A DNA stretch of 7,418 bases. Origin: Candidatus Cloacimonadota bacterium. GTDB taxonomy: Bacteria > Cloacimonadota > Cloacimonadia > Cloacimonadales > TCS61. Both the position numbers and the translations under genes were made by a program. The notes under the pieces are model-generated. The model did no database searches and was not told the DNA's origin. It was given only the letters and a program-made list of their open reading frames with translations. Positions 1-6,770 of the stretch are shown here, in pieces. Numbering within the stretch: position 1 is the first letter of the stretch; the number at the start of each line of letters is the position of its first letter. The stretch lies in NCBI GenBank assembly GCA_016927675.1, contig JAFGMF010000232.1, positions 1 to 7,418 of the forward strand, written 5' to 3'.

Positions 1-1002
1 GGACTGGGACTGGCAATTGCACAGAAATATGCCAATCTGATGGGTGGAAATATCAGAGCAGAAAGTACAGTGGGAAAAGGATCCAGATTCACTCTTTCAC
101 TACCCCTGCAATTTGATGCAGAGGAAAAGGTCATCACAGAAACAAGTAAAACCTATTCTGAATATCCGGATACCTATAAACCGTTGAAACATGCCTCTGT
201 TACAGGTACAAAGACTATTCTGCTGGTGGAAGACAGCGAACCGGCCGTCGTTCAGATGCGGGATTTCCTGCAGGGAAGCGGATACAGCACATTAATTGCC
301 CGTAACGGAAGCGAGGCTCTGCAGATCATCTCTCACACTATTCCCGACGCCATCATTCTGGATTTGATGATGCCGGGCATTGACGGCTTTGAAGTACTGC
401 GAATTCTGCGCAATGAAGATCGTACTGCTCATATTCCCGTACTTATTCTGACTGCCAAGCATATCAGTAAGGATGAGTTATATTTCCTCAAACGCAACAG
501 GGTATTTCAGCTCATCCAGAAAGGCGATGTAAAACGACACGAACTGCTGCAGGCAGTGCAGGGAATGACGGTTTCACAAATATATGAAAAGGAAAGACCA
601 AATCTGCCAAAGAAACAGACGGAGGGCAAACCCAAAGTGCTGGTGGTAGAAGATAATGCGGATAATATGATCGCCGTGAAAGCCCTGCTGACTGAAAACT
701 ACAGCGTGTTGGAAGCCAGTGATGGCGAGGCTTGTGTCCGAATGACGAAACAGCATCTGCCCGATCTGATATTGATGGATATTTCACTGCCAAAAATGGA
801 TGGTTTAACAGCATTGAAGATGATCCGTAAAGATGATAAGCTGAAACATATTCCGATCATAGCACTTTCCGCCAGTGTACTCAGCTTAGATCAAGATAAA
901 TTGTTAAAACATGGCTTTGATGCCTTCCTGGCCAAGCCAATTGATGATGAGATTTTCCATAGAACCATTAGGGAGTTCCTGTATGGACAGAAACAAATTT
1001 AA
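1..1002 (+). CDS. Hybrid sensor histidine kinase, C-terminal part: ATPase end plus two receiver domains (5' truncated)
   Basis: The reading frame is open from base 1, so the gene starts outside the window; 333 residues are visible. Residues 1-35 are the end of a HATPase_c domain: a GLGLAI G2 box, then YANLMGGNIRAES and GKGSRFTLSLPL, typical of HisKA-type kinases. A linker leads to receiver 1 (about 71-190), with acidic pair E77/D78, phospho-acceptor D121 in LDLMMPG, T151 and K174. Receiver 2 (about 210-327) has E217/D218, D260 in LMDISLPKMDG, S290 and K312 in AKP. Both receivers look able to accept phosphate. In receiver 1 the usual Lys-Pro is QKGD. The protein should pass phosphate from its own kinase core, or from the product of the overlapping next gene, along an Asp-His relay. 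The sensor part is not visible, so the signal is unknown. The domain call is firm; the pathway is not identifiable. Confidence 0.95.
   Translation, partial: GLGLAIAQKYANLMGGNIRAESTVGKGSRFTLSLPLQFDAEEKVITETSKTYSEYPDTYKPLKHASVTGTKTILLVEDSEPAVVQMRDFLQGSGYSTLIARNGSEALQIISHTIPDAIILDLMMPGIDGFEVLRILRNEDRTAHIPVLILTAKHISKDELYFLKRNRVFQLIQKGDVKRHELLQAVQGMTVSQIYEKERPNLPKKQTEGKPKVLVVEDNADNMIAVKALLTENYSVLEASDGEACVRMTKQHLPDLILMDISLPKMDGLTALKMIRKDDKLKHIPIIALSASVLSLDQDKLLKHGFDAFLAKPIDDEIFHRTIREFLYGQKQI
970..975 (+). promoter_or_regulatory. Ribosome binding site that fixes the start of the multi-PAS kinase
   Basis: AGGGAG lies 7 bases upstream of the ATG at 983, inside the end of the preceding gene. The frame stays open upstream to an ATG at 911, but the 24 extra residues would precede the normal start of the receiver domain (MDRNKFKILAIDD) and extend the overlap to 92 bases. 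The ATG at 983 is therefore preferred, giving a 20-base overlap that suggests translational coupling. Confidence 0.8.
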
Positions 1003-4000
1003 AATTCTGGCAATCGATGACAACAAAGATAATCTGATCAGCCTTAAAGCACTGATCCGGGAAGCATTTCCGCAGGCGGAGATTTTAACGGCTAAATCCG
1101 GCAGCCAGGGTCTGCAAATCGCAGCCGAATGTGATCCGGATATTATTCTGCTGGATATTGTGATGCCCGGCATGGATGGATTCGAAGTGTGCCGCAAACT
1201 GAAAGCAGATGATACTTTATCCGAAATTCCCGTGATCTTCATCACTGCACTCAAAGGTGAAAAAGAAAGCCGTATTGCAGCGCTAGATGCAGGTGGCGAT
1301 GCTTTTCTGGCCAAACCGATAGACGAGAGCGAACTAACTGCCCAAATTCGCGCCATGCTTAAGATCAGAAAAGCAGTTATCGAAAAGCACGATGAAAAAG
1401 AAAGACTGGAAAAACTGATTGAAGAACGAACTATCGAACTACAAAAAACCCATACCGCTACCCTGAATCTGCTGGAAGATCTGCAGATGGAAAACCAGAG
1501 ACGAATTAAAAGTGAAGCCGATCTCAAAGCAAGCAACAAGCAGTTCCAGCAGCTTATCGAAACGCTGCCGATCTCTTTGAGTATCGTTACAATAGACGGT
1601 AAAATTTTATATGTTAATCCTAATTGCCTTGATTTGTATGAAGTTGAGGATAAGATTGATAGACCAGAAGCCTTCAACCGTTGGGTAAATCCCGCCGACC
1701 GCGATAAATGGCTCAACGAGATAAAAACAAACGGCTCAATTCAGAATTTTGAAATGCATATGAAAACCACATCCGATAAAGAAATCTGGACTTTAGGCAG
1801 TGGAATTTTCATTCAATACGAAGGCCAGACCTGCATTCTTTCGACCCAGCACGATATAACCGAGGTGAAACAGGTTCAGGATGCATTGCGCGAAAGCGAA
1901 GAAAAATATCGGACACTCGTCAACAGTACCCTGCAGGGAGTAGTGATCGCTCAAGCAGATCCGGTCAGGTTGAGTTTTGCCAATCCGGCGATGACCAAGA
2001 TCAGCGGATACACTTCTGAAGAGTTGATTGGAATGGAAGCGTTAGAATTGGCAAAACTCATTTATGAAGAAGATCGGCAGCGATTTTTCAGCGAATTTCA
2101 GAAGCGTATTCAAGGTAAAGATATTCCTCAGGACAACGAATATCGAATTGAGACCAAAGATGGAAAATTGAAATGGGTGGCTCTTTATTCTTCTCGAATT
2201 GAATATCAAAATCAGCCGGCTACGCTGACCACTTTCATGGATATCACCGAGCGTAAACGGGCAGAAGAAGAACTAAAGCATAGTAGAGAACGTTTCAAGA
2301 TGCTTTCCAATCTCACATTTGAAGGCATCTTGATCCATGATAATGGCATTGTAATCGATATTAATCAATCACTTCTCAATATGTTTAACTATTCGTATCA
2401 GGAAGTTATTGGGAAAAATATTTTTGCGATTGCAGTCCCAAAAGAATTTCATCAAACGATTTTCAGCAAATTTCAGAGCAGATCTGTCGATCCGTACGAG
2501 ATCGAAGCAATCAAAAAAAATGGCTCGCGTTTTCCAATTGAGATAGAAGCCAGAGAGGTGGTTATCGATGGTAAAATGTACAGAGTTGCCGCCATCAGGG
2601 ATATAACCGAACGCAGAAAAGCAGAAGCTTATTTAAAGGAAAGCGAAGCAAAGTTCCGCACTCTGATGGAACAGGCTGCCGATGGACTGCTGCTGCACGA
2701 TCTGGATGGCAACATCATAGAAGTCAATCAGGCTTCGATCGATCAATATGGCTATCCCAGAGAAAAACTGCTTTCCATGAATATCAGGGAAATCGATCCT
2801 GATTATGACGACAGAGAAGATAAGGGCAATTTTTATCAAAAGATGGATTTCAATACACCTGTACGTTTTGAAGCCCGGCAGCAAAGAAAAAACGGCGAGA
2901 TATTTCCTACCGAAGTGACTCTAACCAAAATTAAGCTGAATGAAAACGTTTTCATAATGGGGCTTTGCCGGGATATCAGCAGGCATAAAGAAGCAGAAGA
3001 AGCGCTCAAAGCCAGTGAGATTAAATTCCGCACACTGGTCGATCAGGCTTCGGAGATGCTCTTTCTGCATGACCTGCAGGGCAACCTGATCGAGGTGAAC
3101 GAAACAGCGATCAGAACAACAGGATACAGCCGTGAAGAGCTGGAAAAAATGAATGTGATGGATCTCGATCCTGATGCTCACAATCGTGACGATATGCATA
3201 AATACTGGTTAGCGATGAAACCGGGAGATCCGCCTGCTAGCTTTGAAGGCAGACATATCCGCAAAGATGGCTCGATTTATCAGTCGGAAATAACAATATC
3301 AAAAGTTGCCTATTGGGGTCATCAACACATCCTGGGGCTGGCACGGGATATAACCGAACGAAAACAAGCAGAAGAAGAACTCCGCATGAGTGAGGAAAAA
3401 TACCGTTCGGTCGTAGATAACATGACTGAAGGTCTTTTTGTGCTGCAGGGAATGAAATGCGTTTATGCCAATCCTGCTATCCAAAAGATTTCCGGTTTAT
3501 CCCATAAGGAAATCGGAGAAAAAACCATACTGGATGTAGTGCATCCTGCAGATAAAGAAGTAATTATCCGGAATTACGAAATGAGACTACAGGGTAGAAA
3601 TATCCCCTCTTATGATTTTCGCATTGAGAAACCCAATGGAGAGATCAGATGGCTGGTTATCAATGGTTCACTTATCAGTTGGAAAAATGAACCGGCTGTA
3701 CTTTACTTTGTTTCTGACATCACCGAGCGTAAATTGATGCAGTTAAAACAGGAAACACTGTTCAAAATATCCGAGGCACTCAATAGAACATACGATCTTA
3801 CAAAGTTATGTTATGAAATACGTACACTTTTAGGACAAGTGATCGATACTACTAATTTCTATGTAGCTCTTTACGATGAAAAAACCGATATCATCTCGCT
3901 TCCTTTCGATGTAGATGAAAAGGACGAATTTATAGCTTTTCCTGCTGGCAAAACTCTTACCAAATACGTTATCAAAACAGCTAAACCACTGCTTGTAAAC

Positions 4001-4870
4001 AGATCTCAACAAGACGAAATGGCTCGGAATGGTCTGATAGAAACAATCGGTGCAAAATCTCTGATTTGGATGGGAGTTCCTCTCATCGTCGAGAACAAGG
4101 TGATAGGTATGATCGCCTTGCAAAGCTATGATGATCCAGATCTTTATTCCGAAGAAGATATCGGAATTCTCTCTTTCGTTTCCGAAGAAATTGCCCTTGC
4201 CATCAAGCGAACTCAGGCTGAGGAGCATATCAGAAAAAGCCTTGAAGAAAAAAATCTGCTGCTGCAGGAGCTTTATCACCGCACCAAAAACAACATGCAG
4301 GTAATTGCTTCCATGCTCAGGATGCAAGCCCGACAGATCGGCAGCGACAGGTTAACCGCAGCTTTCCAGGATATTATCAATAAAATAAACTCGATGGCTC
4401 TGGTACATCAGAAACTCTATGAAAGCAATGACCTTTCCAGCATCAACCTAAAAGAATTTATCAGGGAACTTGTTAATCATCTTCTGCTCAGTTACCGGAA
4501 ACCTGAAACAGAAATTACGCTTGATCTTGATCTGCATGAAATTCAGGTTAACATAGATGCAGCCATACCGCTGGCTCTTGTGCTTTCCGAATTGATCTCC
4601 AATATCTTCAAACATGCATTCCCAGACGAAAGTAAAGGCCGGATAGAAATCAGACTCCACCCAAAAGGTAAAGAAATCGTTCTGGAACTGGGTGATGACG
4701 GCATTGGAGTTAAGAATAATGTTAACCTGCGAACCATGGGCTCTGTAGGCATGAAAAATGTCTTCATGTTGATCGAAAATCAATTGAATGGCCGGATAGA
4801 TTATCAGGTATCAAAAGGCTTAAAATGGGTTATCGCAATCAATGACGATCTTGGGAAAATTAGAATTTAA
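983..4870 (+). CDS. Cytoplasmic multi-sensor histidine kinase: REC, six PAS/PAC, GAF, HisKA_2, HATPase_c
   Basis: The product has 1295 residues. An N-terminal receiver (about 6-125) has D12/D13, phospho-acceptor D58 in LLDIVMPGMDG, T88 and K111 in AKP. A charged coiled coil spans about 128-183. Six PAS/PAC modules follow, starting near residues 184, 304, 434, 553, 678 and 803. Each ends in a DITE/DITERK-like PAC signature (D291, D420, D540, D664 as DISRHK, D789, D912). A GAF domain covers about 924-1075. The kinase core has ELYHRTKNNMQVIASMLRMQ, the H-box of the HisKA_2 (PdtaS/HWE-related) class, with acceptor His1099. Its ATPase domain has N-box ELISNIFKHAF (E1203, N1207), DDGIGV (D1238-V1243) and a glycine-poor G2-like MGSVGMKNV near 1252. 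No hydrophobic stretch long enough for a membrane helix is apparent, so it should sense soluble or diffusible cues. No cofactor or ligand can be read from the sequence. Phosphate probably moves from His1099 to its own D58 or to the receivers of the overlapping upstream gene. Confidence 0.95.
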   Translation: MDRNKFKILAIDDNKDNLISLKALIREAFPQAEILTAKSGSQGLQIAAECDPDIILLDIVMPGMDGFEVCRKLKADDTLSEIPVIFITALKGEKESRIAALDAGGDAFLAKPIDESELTAQIRAMLKIRKAVIEKHDEKERLEKLIEERTIELQKTHTATLNLLEDLQMENQRRIKSEADLKASNKQFQQLIETLPISLSIVTIDGKILYVNPNCLDLYEVEDKIDRPEAFNRWVNPADRDKWLNEIKTNGSIQNFEMHMKTTSDKEIWTLGSGIFIQYEGQTCILSTQHDITEVKQVQDALRESEEKYRTLVNSTLQGVVIAQADPVRLSFANPAMTKISGYTSEELIGMEALELAKLIYEEDRQRFFSEFQKRIQGKDIPQDNEYRIETKDGKLKWVALYSSRIEYQNQPATLTTFMDITERKRAEEELKHSRERFKMLSNLTFEGILIHDNGIVIDINQSLLNMFNYSYQEVIGKNIFAIAVPKEFHQTIFSKFQSRSVDPYEIEAIKKNGSRFPIEIEAREVVIDGKMYRVAAIRDITERRKAEAYLKESEAKFRTLMEQAADGLLLHDLDGNIIEVNQASIDQYGYPREKLLSMNIREIDPDYDDREDKGNFYQKMDFNTPVRFEARQQRKNGEIFPTEVTLTKIKLNENVFIMGLCRDISRHKEAEEALKASEIKFRTLVDQASEMLFLHDLQGNLIEVNETAIRTTGYSREELEKMNVMDLDPDAHNRDDMHKYWLAMKPGDPPASFEGRHIRKDGSIYQSEITISKVAYWGHQHILGLARDITERKQAEEELRMSEEKYRSVVDNMTEGLFVLQGMKCVYANPAIQKISGLSHKEIGEKTILDVVHPADKEVIIRNYEMRLQGRNIPSYDFRIEKPNGEIRWLVINGSLISWKNEPAVLYFVSDITERKLMQLKQETLFKISEALNRTYDLTKLCYEIRTLLGQVIDTTNFYVALYDEKTDIISLPFDVDEKDEFIAFPAGKTLTKYVIKTAKPLLVNRSQQDEMARNGLIETIGAKSLIWMGVPLIVENKVIGMIALQSYDDPDLYSEEDIGILSFVSEEIALAIKRTQAEEHIRKSLEEKNLLLQELYHRTKNNMQVIASMLRMQARQIGSDRLTAAFQDIINKINSMALVHQKLYESNDLSSINLKEFIRELVNHLLLSYRKPETEITLDLDLHEIQVNIDAAIPLALVLSELISNIFKHAFPDESKGRIEIRLHPKGKEIVLELGDDGIGVKNNVNLRTMGSVGMKNVFMLIENQLNGRIDYQVSKGLKWVIAINDDLGKIRI

Positions 4871-4931
4871 GTATCAGTTGCCGGATCCTACTTCCGACTT
4901 CGTTCCGAAGGTTTTCGAAACTACGACGGGA

Positions 4932-4985
4932 CAGGCAGTGTGACAAGAGTTTTTGGGATAATTAACTATCATGTCATCCTGCCTG
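4932..4985. repeat. Imperfect long inverted repeat, likely degenerate intergenic element
   Basis: The left arm CAGGCAGTGTGACA (4932-4945) pairs with the right arm TGTCATCCTGCCTG (4972-4985) at 12 of 14 positions. The only mismatches are the two central bases of each arm. The arms enclose 26 bases. In RNA this would be a long hairpin; in DNA it resembles the end arms of a small mobile repeat. The right arm shares TGTCATCCTG with the palindrome at 5098, which points to related elements. Confidence 0.6.
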
Positions 4986-5013
4986 CCAACCGGAGTTTTA
5001 ACGAAGGCTGGAG

Positions 5014-5039
5014 TTCGGCTTTAGCCGAGAGGGGTTTTT
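5014..5039 (+). terminator. Weak candidate terminator downstream of the kinase gene
   Basis: A 6-bp stem, TCGGCT (5015-5020) with AGCCGA (5023-5028), closes a two-base TT loop. A run of five T follows at 5035-5039, but six bases (GAGGGG) separate stem and T-run, so it is not a textbook intrinsic terminator. It lies about 145 bases after the kinase stop codon and may simply be another arm of the repeat cluster. Confidence 0.3.
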
Positions 5040-5097
5040 AATAATATAAAACATCCATGTTTTAGGAAGTACATAAGAGTATGATTGATAATGAAAA

Positions 5098-5141
5098 TGT
5101 CATCCTGAGTAGTTCAGCATCAGCTGAACGTATCGAAGGAT
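5098..5141. repeat. Palindromic intergenic repeat of the TGTCATCCTGAG...CGAAGGAT type
   Basis: The core is a perfect 7-bp stem, GTTCAGC (5112-5118) with GCTGAAC (5123-5129), around the loop ATCA. Outer arms ATCCT (5102-5106) and AGGAT (5137-5141) extend the symmetry. From memory, the layout starting TGTCATCCTGAG and ending CGAAGGAT is a commonly dispersed intergenic sequence in Cloacimonadota, Bacteroidota and related genomes. Copy number cannot be seen here. Confidence 0.65.
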
Positions 5142-5177
5142 AAGACAAAAATAATAATTCGACACTTCGATATGTCT

Positions 5178-5191
5178 CCGGCAGTTGCCGG
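5178..5191. repeat. Short palindrome CCGGCA-GT-TGCCGG, partner of a copy beside the kinase stop
   Basis: A perfect 6-bp inverted repeat is separated by two bases. Its right ten bases, CAGTTGCCGG, recur at 4875-4884, five bases after the kinase stop codon, so the same word brackets the repeat-rich stretch. The adjacent 5161-5176 segment, with ends GACA and TGTC, is also partly palindromic. These are probably fragments of one repeat family. Confidence 0.5.
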
Positions 5192-5238
5192 TTATCTCAA
5201 CTCAATAACTAAAGCGGTGCTGTGATGGAGAAATTTAC

Positions 5239-5265
5239 TTGACACGATCCAATTCAATCTATTTT
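5239..5265 (+). promoter_or_regulatory. Possible sigma-70-like promoter upstream of the yedE-like operon
   Basis: A perfect TTGACA (5239-5244) is followed after 15 bases by TATTTT (5260-5265), four of six matches to the -10 consensus. The spacer is two bases shorter than the optimum. It is placed after the repeat cluster and about 220 bases before the ATG at 5488, so it would make a long leader containing the stem at 5313-5377. The assignment is tentative. Confidence 0.3.
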
Positions 5266-5266
5266 C

Positions 5267-5285
5267 AGGAAAACATATTTTTCCT
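5267..5285. repeat. Perfect 7-bp inverted repeat AGGAAAA / TTTTCCT
   Basis: AGGAAAA (5267-5273) and TTTTCCT (5279-5285) flank the five-base loop CATAT. It sits directly after the candidate -10 element, where an operator or early-transcript hairpin could act. No regulator is encoded next to it, so a role is only inferred from its position. Confidence 0.4.
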
Positions 5286-5312
5286 AAAGGATAAATTGAA
5301 ATTATGATGTTA

Positions 5313-5377
5313 TCTTTACCCGGATTTACCTGACGTATTCGCTAGAATCCATCAGAGGATACTCTTTCGGGTAAAGA
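5313..5377 (+). promoter_or_regulatory. Structured leader candidate: perfect 10-bp stem with 45-base loop upstream of the yedE-like gene
   Basis: TCTTTACCCG (5313-5322) is exactly complementary to CGGGTAAAGA (5368-5377). The 45-base loop contains a small inner hairpin, ATCC (5347-5350) with GGAT (5357-5360). The structure ends 110 bases before the start codon at 5488. It could be the base stem of a cis-acting RNA or an attenuating hairpin. It matches no riboswitch class that I recognise, and no T-run follows it. Confidence 0.35.
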
Positions 5378-5487
5378 GAAGCAGATCAGATTAACACGCC
5401 TTTGATAAAACCATATTTGTTTTTAAGAGTTTTATTACCTGCCCGAGAAATCTCTAACTAAAAAATTTTAAAATACAGGAGCAAATT

Positions 5488-6564
5488 ATGAAGAATTTTT
5501 TATCCAGTCGTTCCGGAATAATTATTGTCGGATTGATGATCGGAATTATCGCTTCACTTCTGCAGAAATTAGGCAATCCTGCTAATATGGGCATTTGTGT
5601 AGCCTGTTTCGAACGTGATATTGCCGGAGCGTTAGGTTTACACAGAGCTTCGGTTGTTCAATATCTACGCCCGGAAATCATCGGAATCCTGCTTGGGGCA
5701 ACGATAATTTCCCTGATCAAGGGAGAATTCAAACCCCAGGGAGGATCTTCCACTATCATCAGATTCGTATTGGGTTTCTTTGCCATGATCGGAGCCCTGG
5801 TTTTTCTTGGCTGCCCATGGAGAGCCTTTCTCAGATTGGCCGGAGGTGATCTGAATGCTGTTCTGGGCATAGCAGGACTGATCACTGGAATATTTGCCGG
5901 TACCCTATTCTTACGTAAAGGTTATAATCTGGGACGTTCCCAACCGGCAAGATCCAAGATTAATGGCTGGATTCTTCCCGTTATCATGATAATTTTTCTG
6001 TTTCTTCTACTGGCTCATTTTAAACCGGTCTTTTCCAGCACAACAGGTCCCGGTTCCCAACGGGCTCCTATATTGATCAGTCTGATTGCTGGTCTGGTCA
6101 TCGGCATATTGGCTCAAAGGAGTCGTTTCTGTACTATGGGATCTCTTCGGGATATTTTTATCGTCAAAGATTTTCATCTGTTCAGCGGAGTTGCAGCCTT
6201 TGCCGTTTCAGCTTTTATCATGAACCTTATCTTCGGTCAATTCCGGATCGGGTTTCAGGGGCAGCCTGTGGCTCATACACAGCATCTCTGGAATTTCCTG
6301 GGAATGGTTCTGGCAGGTCTGGCTTTCTCACTGGCTGGCGGATGCCCGGGAAGACAATTGATACTCAGCGGAGAAGGTGATTCCGATGCAGGTATCTTTG
6401 TGATCGGAATGATATCCGGCGCAGCTTTTGCCCACAATTTCTCTCTCGCTTCCTCCCCGGCTGGAATCGGTAATTACGGCGCTTATATTACAATTGCAGG
6501 ACTTGTATTCTGCACTCTTATCGGATTTAGTATGATTGAAAAAAGAATCACAAGGAGTCAATAA
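5488..6564 (+). CDS. YeeE/YedE-family membrane protein, probable sulfur or selenium compound transporter
   Basis: The product has 358 residues and about ten hydrophobic helices (roughly 11-25, 55-75, 92-108, 124-143, 161-177, 193-212, 232-250, 268-284, 300-318, 331-350). It consists of two related halves. The first has NMGICVAC (C37, C40) and FLGCPWR (C109); the second has RSRFCTMG (C215) and AGGCPGRQ (C286), the duplicated YeeE/YedE (DUF395) pattern. Known YeeE proteins import thiosulfate using membrane cysteines, and the YedE branch is linked by gene neighbourhood to selenium metabolism. The early CVAC motif, the length and the downstream genes favour the YedE-like branch, but the substrate is inferred. 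AGGAG (5477-5481) lies 6 bases before the ATG. The stop codon overlaps the next start by one base (TAATG), so the two are translated together. Confidence 0.88.
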   Translation: MKNFLSSRSGIIIVGLMIGIIASLLQKLGNPANMGICVACFERDIAGALGLHRASVVQYLRPEIIGILLGATIISLIKGEFKPQGGSSTIIRFVLGFFAMIGALVFLGCPWRAFLRLAGGDLNAVLGIAGLITGIFAGTLFLRKGYNLGRSQPARSKINGWILPVIMIIFLFLLLAHFKPVFSSTTGPGSQRAPILISLIAGLVIGILAQRSRFCTMGSLRDIFIVKDFHLFSGVAAFAVSAFIMNLIFGQFRIGFQGQPVAHTQHLWNFLGMVLAGLAFSLAGGCPGRQLILSGEGDSDAGIFVIGMISGAAFAHNFSLASSPAGIGNYGAYITIAGLVFCTLIGFSMIEKRITRSQ

Positions 6565-6770
6565 TGAAACAAATTGATACCAGAGGCTTATCCTGCCCTC
6601 AACCTGTTGTTCTGGTCAATAATGAAATCCAGACAGGAAACGTAGCTTTTGAAGTGCTGCTGGACAGTCAGGCATCACTAGAAAACGTTGCCCGGCTTCT
6701 TAATAAGAACAAGCTTAAATTCGAAATCAGTGATCTTGGTGAACATTTCATCTATCATGTCAATAGATAA
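6564..6770 (+). CDS. TusA/SirA-like sulfur carrier protein (68 residues)
   Basis: This small soluble protein matches the TusA/SirA/YedF N-domain fold: a short first strand, then DTRGLSCPQPVVLVNNEI with the CPxP motif (C11, P14), a helix, and a second strand/helix pair. In the family the CPxP cysteine carries persulfide sulfur received from a cysteine desulfurase; in YedF-like proteins a selenium role is proposed. At 68 residues it is only the SirA domain. The YedF proteins of selenium clusters are usually about 200 residues with an added DsrE-like domain, which is absent here. AAGGAG (6552-6557) lies 6 bases before the ATG, which shares one base with the preceding stop codon; the end overlaps the aminotransferase start by 14 bases. 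Its place between transporter and desulfurase-like enzyme supports a shuttle role. Confidence 0.88.
   Translation: MKQIDTRGLSCPQPVVLVNNEIQTGNVAFEVLLDSQASLENVARLLNKNKLKFEISDLGEHFIYHVNR

Larger units (their letters stand above)
4871..5487 (+). other. Gene-free intergenic region of about 617 bases with several small inverted repeats
   Basis: No open frame with a credible start, ribosome site and protein-like composition is seen on either strand. The left half (to about 5195) is built from palindromic pieces that share short words: TGTCATCCTG at 4972-4981 and 5098-5107, and CAGTTGCCGG at 4875-4884 and 5182-5191. The hairpin CTTCG-TTC-CGAAG is at 4898-4910. The right half is AT-rich and probably holds the promoter and leader of the membrane-protein operon starting at 5488. 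The individual elements are listed separately. Confidence 0.75.

Noticed and set aside
911..982. N-terminal extension of the multi-PAS kinase from the ATG at 911
   Set aside because: The 24 added residues come from the out-of-frame end of the upstream receiver gene and precede the normal start of a receiver domain. AGGGAG is correctly spaced for the ATG at 983 instead.
904..1716. A 270-codon open frame on the minus strand
   Set aside because: It lies opposite the clear receiver-domain coding of both kinases and is rich in Ser/Leu/Ile in a way typical of antisense reading. It has no ribosome site or recognisable domain.
3830..4327. A 165-codon open frame on the minus strand
   Set aside because: It is antisense to the GAF domain and H-box, whose motifs are unmistakable on the plus strand. 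Its translation shows no family features.
4871..5195. CRISPR array
   Set aside because: The repeats are short, differ in length, are palindromic and unevenly spaced. No regular repeat-spacer pattern or cas gene is present.
5402..5436. Second promoter (TTGATA followed by TTTATT) close to the membrane-protein gene
   Set aside because: The spacing of about 23 bases is too long for a sigma-70 promoter, and the surrounding AT-rich sequence gives such matches by chance.
4871..5487. tRNA or other known RNA gene in the gap
   Set aside because: No cloverleaf pattern with a GTTCRA-type T-arm and matched acceptor stem was found, and no recognisable riboswitch core.
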